64,000 nt of DNA. Origin: Mercurialis annua (Eukaryota; Streptophyta; Magnoliopsida; Malpighiales; Euphorbiaceae). Where the stretch lies: positions 16,507,001 to 16,571,000 of the forward strand of contig NC_065573.1 of NCBI RefSeq assembly GCF_937616625.2, given 5' to 3'. Below are positions 12,301-22,426 of this stretch, in pieces. Position numbers and translations under genes: made by a program. Positions within the stretch are counted from its first letter, which is position 1. Each line of letters starts with the position of its first letter. The notes beneath the pieces are model-generated. The model saw only the letters and a program-made list of their open reading frames with translations. It was not told where the DNA came from and did no database searches.

Positions 12301-15122
12301 CAGAACCAATTATAATATGGTAGATTTCAAGATAGGAAACAACAAATGAGCTATCAACAGACACAGAACTCGTTATAAATTATAAAATCATAAGGGTAAC
12401 GTGATTTATATCTAAGAATCACAGAAAATCTTTTCTTTGTAAGACAGGCCTAGTAGCAAGCTTTAAGACCCATCCTTCTTGATTTTGGTAAGTGCCATTG
12501 ATGCAAAAGTAAAATATCTAGTGGAAAATAAAGTAAAATTAATTGGCATGAGCTGAAAGATGGTCCGATCAGCAGCTCTAGTTCTCTGTCTGTAGGAATA
12601 TATAATTAGCCTTTCTTAATTTCTATCATTCCCAAGAGAAAGAGGGACAGAAAGTGGAGGTACTTTGGGGAGAACTGTAGAACATGAATTACAGGATTGA
12701 AAAAAAAAGGTATACATCATTTAACAGCAGACCTCCTTGGAAACCTTGACCTCTTGCTTCTGCTGAAAGTAAACCCCTTGGCTCCATAATTTAGAATGGG
12801 CTGCAAAAAGTGTACATAGCATTTATAACTGTGGTTAATTAAAGTAATCAAGGTAATCAAAAGTGATAGGCACACTAATGTAATATCTTCCTAAATTGCG
12901 TTGTGTGAAAAGGGAGAGGAAAAAAAGGCGCCACATATGTTGATTATATATGCTCATGCACTTTCGACTACTTAAGGATAATATTTACGTACAAACGTAA
13001 TTACAAATAGAGCCTCATAAAGCCAGATTTTAATTGAAATGGGATCTACTACAACGGATATCAAGTATCAAAATAAAGGAAAACCTCTTTTACACAACAT
13101 TTTCTTTTATTAAGCTCATTAATTTGCTTGCAAATGTTTTACTGAAAAGCAACAGTTAGATAGTTGAACAAGTTAGCTTTCCCCGAAGGCTTAAATTAAT
13201 ATAATTTAGTCACTTCATCTCAGATCATAGGATCAACATATGCAAGATAGTATTAGCTTTAGATTTCAATTGTTGAACATAAAAAATAGCACAAAATAAA
13301 ACATGCATATTTGATTGAACAAAAGAAAATCTGATAATACCTATAAAGTCCATTGTGACACGAATGATTTGCAATGGCTTCATAGACTTGTTAACCTTCG
13401 CAGCAGTTGCTAAGTACGACAGTATGGCGGCCAACAGAAACCCATTAAGGCAATCATGGGCATATATAGAACTTCTCTGCCTAGCCCAAACCTAGTACAA
13501 TAAGAAGACAAAAATTAATGTTCGCATACCAACAACCACAACAGAAATTTAGAAATTTGGAAGGAAAAAATCATGAGGTACATACTTTAAGCAAAATTAA
13601 AGCCTCCCTCAATTCCTTCCATTCAAGAAACACTTTCTTAAGAAAATCTGTGTCATCCTCCATATACATGTCTTCCAAAATGCTGCTATTGTAGCTTGGC
13701 GTAGGCAGTGGAAGACTCCCTTCTAATTAATTGCAAAACAGCACATAATATGGTAAGAATATTGCAAAGTTCTATACATAACAATACTGTTCATGCAATA
13801 GTAACTAAATGGTACCTTGATTCAGTGCACGAATATTATTTCGCTTCAAATCCAACTTTGAGACATTTAATAGCAATTTTGCAGTTGGAATAATCCTAAC
13901 AAAAAACCCAGGAACTTCAACGAGCTTCTTGGCTATCCTTCCAATTGCAGCAATAGAAAAATAAATAAATAAACATATGTATAAGATGAGTTGTATCTCA
14001 AAGCTATGAATTATAATACAATGAAACAAAGAAATGCACTTCAATACAATTTGATGGAAAAGAATCATAACAGTAAAGCAAAAGGCAAACCTGGGTGGAC
14101 AAGCAATACAGGTTTTCTAGCCTCAAAATTAAGAAAAGACCATTCAACCTTGTGAAATGATGGCGAAGAGCTTAAATACTTCTTGATAATGGAAAGGTAA
14201 AGAAACCTTTTGGCATGATATCGGTGATTTAGATAATCTTTCTCATGAAAGCATTCCTGCCACGGGAAATATATAAACAAAATAACATGGTTGAGCAAAC
14301 ATATATTCATATAAGCATATCATCTATTGTTAAAACTGACTCATATATCTGGCAGCTCATAAAGTTCATTTGCAGTAAATCAATCCAACTGCTGAATCCA
14401 GGCAGTGGCGGAGCGGATTCATAATTTTTTAATAAGGTGGCAGCAAAACTGTACTAAAAGTTTACAAGGTGAGCAAAATTGACAAATTATAAATTTTAAG
14501 ATGGGCATACTAAGGTGGTAAAATTATTTTTCAAAGGATTCAAAGTTATAAGGTGTTCAATTGCCCACCATAATCTAAGCATGATTTTTTTATCATGTCT
14601 TTTAAAATGCATTTAAATTGAAAGATACCAATTCACGCATAGCTAATACACAGAAAATGACTACTAAAAAGAATCAAATTAAAAAAAATGTAATAATTAG
14701 AAATGAAATTCTGTTTTACCTTTGGCATCTGAACAAAAACATCAACATTAATCGACGGCTTAGCAACGCATTGCATTGAATAACTGCCTCCAATTTCAAT
14801 AGATTTCGGCTTCTTAAATTTAAACAATTCGACTTTATCAGCGCCAATATCTTCAACAAATTTCGAAGCCTCGTCACCGGAAACCTGTTTGAATTTCCAA
14901 TCGAATTAAACAAAATTCATTTCAATAATAGAAAACATAACAGTTGAATCAAAAATAAAGGCGCACAGTAAGGTCTTGGGGGATTCGGTTGATGGATTGT
15001 TTGATGGCTGAAACGGTGTCGTCTACAAGGTTAGCAAGAGCAGGAGAGTAATTGAGCTGAACTTCGTTTAATAACTCGTTTATCTTTGTGTCTAGTGAAG
15101 AAGAAGAAGAATCAAGTTCCAT
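6393..15122 (-). CDS. NOL6: Nucleolar protein 6 (NOL6/Nrap, Utp22 homologue), 26 exons
   Basis: NOL6/Utp22 is a component of the small-subunit processome (UtpC module) acting in the nucleolus on pre-rRNA. It is built from nucleotidyltransferase-like and PAP/OAS1-like domains that have lost catalysis. Exons read from the sequence: 15122-14967, 14884-14720, 14256-14091, 13932-13816, 13722-13586, 13491-13341, 12800-12733, 12291-12193, 12051-11936, 11394-11220, 10864-10754, 10675-10597, 10507-10364, 10266-10153, 9795-9674, 9594-9512, 9429-9305, 9215-9095, 8996-8859, 8208-8112, 8022-7897, 7486-7394, 7303-7198, 7086-6944, 6670-6596, 6518-6393. They sum to 3153 nt, 1050 aa, all phases compatible with no internal stop, and the length fits plant relatives. 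Diagnostic pieces are ECFHEKDYLNHRYHAKRF, VEVPGFFVRIIPTAK, GSGNWPMD, LAKRWVASHLF and FDPLRCYIAD. Introns 15 and 24 use GC donors. It looks functional. Confidence 0.93.
14400..14590. mobile_element. Possible small element in NOL6 intron 2
   Basis: The intron segment starts with AGTGGCGGAGCGGATTC and carries AAGGTGG-type units, resembling the ends of small non-autonomous plant elements that begin with a GGCGGAGC motif. No clear terminal repeat or target duplication was found. Confidence 0.25.
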
Positions 15123-15156
15123 TGTTGAATGTTGGTTTGCTGGTGTTGTGGGTGAC

Positions 15157-15164
15157 TAGGGTTT
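15157..15164 (-). promoter_or_regulatory. Telo-box upstream of NOL6
   Basis: AAACCCTA on the minus strand, 35 bp upstream of the ATG. Telo-boxes are typical of promoters of plant ribosomal-protein and ribosome-biogenesis genes, which fits the role of NOL6. The match is short, so function is inferred. Confidence 0.5.
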
Positions 15165-15440
15165 AAGAGAGGTTTTTGTTTAGCTTTGTTTCTTTCTTTC
15201 TGGTAAATTACATAATCACTCCCTCCCTTGTCTCAACCTTCAAATCATTTAACAATTACGTGGATGACATTATATTTATTTATAAAATAAAAATATTTAC
15301 ATTTTTTATCTCAACACAAAAAAAAAGTGTCGTTTTTTTTAAAATATTTTTATTTTTGATATTTACAAGTTAATAATTTTGCTCCATTATCAATAACATT
15401 ATCATAATTTTATTATGTAAAATTATTATCAATACCTTAT

Positions 15441-15645
15441 TGTGAGCGGAGCGGGATTCGGTGTCCGCTCGTCCAGACTTATGACAGACCTTTATTCCTG
15501 AAAGATTTGAAAAATATGGAGTCGCCACCTAACTCAGTTAGGAAATGTGTTTTATACCGATTATATAACCTTGCTTGCTTATATATAAGATTATCTTACG
15601 CCTGATCAAAAGACCGGATTCGTGAACCTCCACAAGATTCGTGTG
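15441..15645 (+). repeat. Unclassified interspersed repeat R1, copy 1, left part
   Basis: Starts TGTGAGCGGAGCGGG and contains GGAGTCGCCACCTAACTC. It is homologous along its length to the reverse complement of 48785-48999. Copy 1 continues at 16089-16194 and 18302-18790, having been split by a LINE fragment and then a solo LTR. Confidence 0.65.
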
Positions 15646-16088
15646 CTTTTTTTTTGCCAAATAGCATAGATAACATAAATTACTGAAATAAATCCTAAAA
15701 AGGAGGTTTTAAAGACTTTTTAGCCACTTCATGGACCATCCAATTACACATTCGCTAAACATATGTAAAGTCGCAGATAATAAACGATGATGATAAGCGA
15801 ATAGTATCAAGAATTATGACTTCTATTGCTGACGGAATATCTTTCTTACCTTGAACTACAAAGGTCACATTTAAGCAATCACCTTTAATAATAATATTGC
15901 TTAGTCCGAGTTTAGAAGCAATCATAATGGCAATGCCGCAATACCCAATGCCTCCGCAATTTCCGGTGATGCTATTTCTGGAAAACGATGAGAACTACAA
16001 TAAGTGATAAAGTGATCTCTGCAGTGCTAGCCTCAAGATGTTTCCCAAAACCTAAGCAATTATAAAAATTGCTTATAAAGTATTTAAA
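15646..16088 (-). mobile_element. 5'-truncated LINE fragment with RNase H-like domain
   Basis: The minus strand reads as an RNase_H_3-type domain (GLSNIIIKGDCLN, then AIEVIILDTIRL, then CNWMVHEVAKKSLK) of the kind found at the C-terminus of plant LINE polyproteins. It contains frame damage, including at least one stop. A T-run at 15647-15655 is the expected poly(A) tail on the minus strand. Five-base GTGTG flanks occur at 15641-15645 and 16089-16093. It sits inside repeat R1. Confidence 0.6.
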
Positions 16089-16194
16089 GTGTGTTTGGCT
16101 TATTATTTACTGGTTATTTACTTAATATATTTGGTTATTCTCATCTCAACATACAATAGCAATCCACGGGATATAATACTGGAAGGTAGGTCTA
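16089..16194 (+). repeat. Repeat R1, copy 1, middle part
   Basis: Contains TTCTCATCTCAACATACAAT, matched by the reverse complement of the segment near 48740. It lies between the LINE fragment and solo LTR A. Confidence 0.55.
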
Positions 16195-18301
16195 TGTCAC
16201 GATCCAAATCTCATGGGCCGAGACCGGCATTAGGGAATGGGAGTGGTAGCTCTGAAACCCGTAGTAAGCCAAAAACGTAAAATAATTTTTCGCACATTAA
16301 ACATCATGCATGACAGTCATAACACGTGTCATGCCTCAAAGATGCTAGGCTAAACATTTTCATCTGGCAATCACAAACCATTATAATGCAGCAAGCATAA
16401 AACATTCATAAGATTAAAACGTTAAAGTTATATTTACAGGAAACTGTTTGATACAGATTGAAATACAAAACATCTATCTACTGCAGCTCAAAGAGTAAAG
16501 TACTGTTTATTTACATACTTTCAGAAATACTAGACTTCTGGATCAAGGATAGAAGTCCGCTGATTCAAAAACTTCCTCCACCTGAGAGGGAAAGCTGTGA
16601 GGGGTCAGTATACGGGAATATACCGAGTGAGTTCATATATTTACTAATAAGTATTCGTATAAAACACAAAATAATGCAATAGCGTTTAAATCACATGTAG
16701 CCAAGTACAAGATTCGATTGAAATCCTAATCCTCGAACATGCCAAACGTATATAATCAAATCATATTGATCCAAATGGTCCGTCCCGCGAGTAACAATAA
16801 CTCAACCACGTCAGTCGCGACCAGCCTCTTAATCTCAAGTGGTGGATCCAACCCTCCAGATCCGGAGCTCAGGTTACTTTAACCGAGTTCACTCTCGTAT
16901 CCGCATTTATATATATCCAACTTCAAAATTCGTATTCATAATCAAGTTTACAGCTGTATTAGATTAAAACTGGTGATCACCCAGTCCTATTGTCGCCCAT
17001 TACGTAGCACGTTCCATCAGATCAATACTGGTTTAAAACCAAACATATACGTATTTCATGCAAAAACATTGCATCGAAAGCATTCAATTCAAATGTAAAG
17101 TAATATAAAATATTTGCTTGCGTAAATACTTAAAATGTAAATTCATATAAACTCACAGAAAATGCTATATCCAAAAATACTTTGGGGCTTAGAAATGTCA
17201 AGCTTCCAGAGCTTCTGGTCCATCTACTTCTTGCCTCGCCGGATCTAAAACGATTTCAAAACATCAGAATCATATTATAAGATTGACTCTAGACTCAAGA
17301 CACATCATACTACTCTTATTAACCGTCGTGCTTCTCACGCGAATATTCCGATAAACGGTATCTAATTCGTTTACGGTTCGTTAATCACTATTCCGAAACG
17401 ATACTCAATTAACCTTGATAGGTCAATTAACTCAAATAAATCGATAATCAATCGATTTCAATCTCGATACATGAATACGAAACGGAGTTCCAAAATAAAA
17501 CAATCAGGCAAAACACGGCTCACATGCACGCTCGTGCACCCGTGCTGGTGCACGTTCGTGCACCTCGCGTGCACAGCCCCCGGAAATCCAATTTCTCGGG
17601 ATTTTCGACGTGCTTCCGATTCTTGAAACAGCAATTCCTCGGAAACCCATCTCAAAAACAATACTAATTTACTAAAAACGCAATCGAAACGCTAAAATCA
17701 ACTCAAAACGATAATTAATTTGAAATCGATTAAAAACGCCTAAACGATCAAATTGATTTTCCATCAAATACGTCCAAACAAACGGTAAAATGACATGCTT
17801 ACCGTGGTTCGCCACTGAAATACGATCAATTCGAGCTATAGAAGGTCGGAAACGGACGAGAAACGGAATCGAACGAGAGAAACGTAAAAGATCGTTAAAG
17901 AAATGAAAGAACAAATGATGAAGGCTCTGGATCCTTCACTTCCTTAAGGTTTTATATATATAATTGGTTAATTTTTACTTTGGCCCTTGAAACTTTTTAA
18001 AAGTTGCAATTTAGTCCAAACCTATCCGCGTCCAAATTTTAAACAGTCTCCAATTGACTCGAAACTTTTATCATAAATACTATAAAATATTTCGCGGACC
18101 TTGGCGAAATAATTTCCATCACGGAATTTATACTTTATTTTATATTAATTTTCTAAGTTTTTCTCTCAAATCCCGCTAATACACTTAATAAAATTTATTC
18201 TAAATTCCAATATAATTAAATTATATCCATTTTAATTCAATTTATCGGAATTCACGACACGTGGCACGACTTAATTATTTCAAAATATTTGGGGTATTAC
18301 A
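16195..18301 (-). mobile_element. Solo LTR A (chromovirus-type gypsy)
   Basis: The 2107-bp unit has TGTCACG at its left end and GGGGTATTACA at its right; read on the minus strand it starts TGTAATACCCC and ends CGTGACA. It is flanked by a perfect 5-bp target duplication GTCTA (16190-16194 and 18302-18306). No internal coding region is attached, so this is a solo LTR left by recombination. It shares its terminal region (GACCGGCATTAGGGAATGGG) with the LTRs at 19574, 44767 and 49101. It carries a cluster of GTGCAC palindromes at about 17516-17576. Confidence 0.92.
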
Positions 18302-18790
18302 GTCTAGAAAAGCGGTAAACTAGTAGGCTCGCATATGACTCAATCTTGACTTGCATTTGAAGCAACAAAGTCGTAAGCATGCATCTAAACCTAGCGGTTT
18401 CTATCAAATAGTCAAATAATGGTTGGTCTGGATTAATTTATATGAATAAAGCCTAAAACCGGATGTTTAAGTGAGATTGATTTTAGTTTTAAGTCATTCT
18501 TGAAAGCCTATACAGTCACTAATTATATTTTACATGGCAGTCCTAAGATGTCTAAGTGATTTGCTAAATTTGATTAATGTGATTGTTAATTTATCGTGAT
18601 TAGTCCTTTAGTCTATTAATATTTGGATTTGGCATTGCTTTTAGAAAGCGTTTTAAATAGTATCAGCATTCCCATAGGCAGGAGGTAAACATGCAAGGTT
18701 AGGAATACTTTTTAACCTCGTCGACCGGAGTGTCTGGCACTCGATGTGATTTGACCGTCGGTGCGGTCGGGACCGGGTTGCAGACAGAAT
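18302..18790 (+). repeat. Repeat R1, copy 1, right part
   Basis: Continues R1 after solo LTR A. Stretches such as CGCATATGACTCAATCTTGA and AGGTTAGGAATACTTTTTAA align in order with the reverse complement of 48290-48670. No coding motif recognised. Confidence 0.6.
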
Positions 18791-19205
18791 ACAAAAGTTC
18801 TTCATCTCGTTGATATAGTTTCAATGGCTTAAACCACGGTCGATTCCGAGTTCAAACGAACCCGGAATTCTTTTTGGAAGTTGTTGGTCACGTTGATCTT
18901 GGGCTTCAGGGCCCAGTTTGCTTAGCGGGTTACAAGTTTGGGCTTCGAGGCCCGAATCAAATAGGGATATGCCCTTTACATAATAGAATATGACTCTACA
19001 ACTAAAATAGTACATGTGGGCCCAAACAGAGCCCAATTCTGAGCTCAAACGAGCACAGAAACAAAAAAATTAAGTCGGATTGGGTCTGGAATGATTTGGA
19101 AAGCAATTATGGGAAGGGGGAAGCAAGAACTCAGCGCCACTCACAGTGCCGGCGGCGGAACTATGCACCGCCTGCGGCATTGTACACTACCGGAGGTGGC
19201 AATAT
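18791..19205. other. Unclassified sequence between repeats
   Basis: GC-richer stretch with GGGCTTCAGGGCCCAG and GGGCTTCGAGGCCC palindromic pieces, probably mobile-element debris. No family could be assigned. Confidence 0.4.
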
Positions 19206-19573
19206 TGTCACGACCCTAAATCTCGAGTCGCGACCGGCGCTAGGGAATGGGAGTGGTAGCTCCAAAACCAGTAGGAAGCCTAAAATCGCTCTAAACGTTT
19301 TCGCGATCAAATCAAATAAGCAATCATACGAAGCACTTTTTAAAAAACCTTTTAGAAAAATAGGATTACAAACATCTACTCAGATTCTGAAAACTATACA
19401 TAGAAACTAGGGTCTTATAATGCGATGCCACATATCAAGCATTTCCCCGTTTCGCACATCAAAAGCAAACGATTTACGCGCAGATAAACTATACATGCTT
19501 ATAAAACATCAGAGTATAGACAATACATAAAACCGTTTGAAAAAACCACATAAACATCTAGCACTTGACTACT
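19206..19573 (-). mobile_element. Truncated chromovirus-type LTR (B2)
   Basis: Begins TGTCACGACCCTAAATCTCG followed by GACCGGCGCTAGGGAATGGG, the conserved terminus of this LTR family. It is cut off at 19573 by the start of another LTR of the same family and orientation. The remainder was not found. Confidence 0.7.
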
Positions 19574-21476
19574 TGTCACGACCCGATTTCCACCTTGAAA
19601 CTCGAGTCGAGACCGGCGCTAGGGAATGGGAATGGTTGTCCCGAAAACCGTAGCAAGGTTTCAATCTCTTTCCGCAAGTATTCGAAAACCTTTAAATAAA
19701 CATGTAATCAAAACTCTGTGATTGCATTCCTGGACTCAGGGTAGTATGCGTACACAACACGTATCTTAAAATAACCCCGTCCAGAACAATGCCAGCGGTG
19801 CGAACCAGTTAACATATCAGGTAACCGATTAAAGCATTTCATACCCATATAAAACTTTTATCAAAACCAGGTTTCTTTATGAACAATTGGCAAAAACTCT
19901 TTTGTAGAAAACATGCATTTGTCCCAAGACATTGATACTATCAGTAGTTTCATATCAGAGTTGAAACACTTACAAATGAACTACTGTGCAATGATAGAAC
20001 TACCCTGCAGCTCTAGAGTGACCTTTATATAATTACAACTTCCGGAGAAAGAACTGGAAGTCTTGTCACGTCAAAATGTTTATTTACCTGTGAAAGGGAA
20101 ATCAACGGGGGTTAAAAATGAGTGAATTCACATAGATACTTAAGCATATTAATAAAAATAGAATAACATGTAAACACACTTTGTGCAGCCACATAACTGA
20201 TCCAGATGAAACCCTAAAGAAACCTCGTTTGTTTAACTATAGTTAACACTATAGTTTATGCTCACTTGTTTAACACAGGATGACTTATGAACTCACAATA
20301 TCACAACCATCTTAACTTTTTGTAGGGTTGCCAGACCGTAAATTGAATTACTGATGCCACAGGGCTACCCGTTAGGTCTAGGCCGCTTTGCAAGCATATG
20401 GCCATAGGACCCAACTAACATGCAAGACGATGCAATGATTTATTAATATCGGTGATCACACGGTCCTATTGTTGTTCAATAGATAGCACGTTCAAATGGA
20501 TCTATATCGGTTTCAAATCGACTCTATGCAATGCAGTTTTAATCACATTTTGAGATATAAATATTTTGGCATTAATATTCAGAAGTAAATATGCGAACTC
20601 ACAAAACCATTATCCACAAAACAGTTTCCGCTATCAGAATGTAAAATCAATACGTATACGTTCGATTCGATACGGTAACCGTTATATATTCAAATATAAT
20701 CCATTTTTTTATAAAATCGAATTCAAAATAATGGTTATTACTTCGATTATTAACGGATTACCGAAGAAATTTAAGTTAGAAATGAGAAATCAGATCGAAA
20801 ACGGATGACCTACCGTCGATCGCGTTGAGCATTGAGAGAACGCACAGTTGCCTGGGTTTTGAGTTTATGTATTCAAATGATTTCTTCATTTGAATTGTTG
20901 ATATATATAGTTTGGTTAAAAGTCAAACCAGTCCTTAGAGATTTACGCATTACTTTAATCCAAATTCTTAAATACTCGTCTGTAACTAAAACGGACAACG
21001 AACTCCGAACTTTATGAAATTTTATCCATAAGTTCCATAATTCGTAATAAGAATAAAAACGTAACTATTATTCTCACCGGACCTATATTTTATTTTTTAT
21101 AAATCATTTAGGATTTATTAGGGGTAAACTAGTCCTACTTAATAAAAATTCTCTCTCTAATTTCTATGAAATTTTAGGAGTAACTTCCTAAAAATATTCT
21201 GTGAATATTGACTCTAAAAATATTCCGTGAATATTGACTTCAAAAATATTCACACGGAACTTATAAATTGTTTTATTTTAATTTATAAGCATTTCTTAAT
21301 TCCCGTTAATTAAAATATAAATATCCTAATTTAATATTTTAACTTCTATAACTATTTCATATTTCCGGAGATATTATAAAGTAAATTTATCCTCAAATTT
21401 AATGTACGTTCTCCTAGTCATATTAATTATCCCTTATTTGGAATAATTTCATCCTTTAAATTAGCGGGGTATTATA
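19574..21476 (-). mobile_element. LTR B, 3' LTR of a chromovirus remnant
   Basis: Runs from TGTCACGACCCG (19574) to GCGGGGTATTATA (21476); on the minus strand it starts TATAATACCCC, so the usual TG has become TA. A purine-rich tract (AAGGTGGGGAGAAT on the minus strand) and the end of a pol frame lie immediately beyond 21476. This identifies it as the 3' LTR of a minus-oriented element. It is collinear with LTR E but lacks the block equivalent to about 49845-50430. Confidence 0.85.
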
Positions 21477-21524
21477 TTCTCCCCACCTTATTAAAATTCG
21501 TCCTTGAAATTCAATAAAAACTAC

Positions 21525-22426
21525 GTACCTTGCAGAAACAGGTAAGGATAACAGTGACGCATATCCGCCTCCGCCTCCCACGTACATTATTCCACAGAAT
21601 GATTCCTTCATAATACTTTCACCATTGGGATCTTTTTAGTACGAAATTTCCGTAGCTGAGTATCTACAATCTCAACAGGTTGCTCCCCGTAAGAAAGTTT
21701 CTCGTTGACTTCCACAGCTGCTGGTTGAATCACATGAGAAGGATCTGCAATATACTTTCGTAGCATCGATATGTGAAACACTGGATGAACTTGCGACATA
21801 TTTGGCGGTAGATCTAACTTGTAAGCCACCGCTCTTATACGCTCCACAATCTCGTATGGTCCCACATATCTTGGAGACAACTTGCCTCTCTTTCTAAAAC
21901 GGATAACACCCTTCATCGGTGATACCTTAAAGGAAACATAATCACCAACTTGAAACTCTAACTCCTTCCTCTTTGGATCAGCATAACTCTTCTAGCGACT
22001 AAAAGCAGTTTCCAATCGCTGTTTAATCAGTGGTACCTTCTATGAGGTAATCTGAATAATTTTCTCTCCTGTCAATTTCCACTCTCCAACTTCCTCCCAA
22101 TAGATAGGAGATCGACATTTACGACGGTATAATGCCTCATATGGAGCCATTTTAATACTGGAATGATAGTTGTTGTTATATGAGAAATCCATCTATGGTA
22201 AGTACACATCCCAGCTACCTCCAAAATTTAGTACACACAATCAAAGCATATCTTCTAGGGTCTGAATAGTCCTTTCAGACTGTTCATCAGTTTGCGGATG
22301 AAAAGCGGTACTAAAATCTAGCCACGTTCCCATCGCCACCTACAAACTTCCCTAAAATCTAGAGGTAAACACCGAACCTCTATCTAAAACTATTGACACA
22401 TGAACTCCATGTAGACTGACTATCCT
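21525..22426 (-). pseudogene. Chromovirus integrase C-terminus and chromodomain remnant
   Basis: The minus strand encodes, with stops and frame breaks, the end of the integrase core ([21 protein letters not shown], here damaged), YEALYRRKCRSPIYW, KRGKLSPRYVGPYEIVERI, SQVHPVFHISMLRKY and a chromodomain-like end (CTWEAEADMR). The longest open part is 21608-21916. This is the 3' part of a Ty3/gypsy polyprotein of the Tekay/Del type. It is cut at 22426 by the next element, and no upstream domains remain. Confidence 0.85.

Noticed and set aside
16089..16280. Recurrent RPALGNGSGSSETRSKPK peptide in frames at 16.2, 19.2, 47.9 and 49.1 kb
   Set aside because: It is the translation of the conserved LTR terminus, which is non-coding; the frames have no common start or extension.
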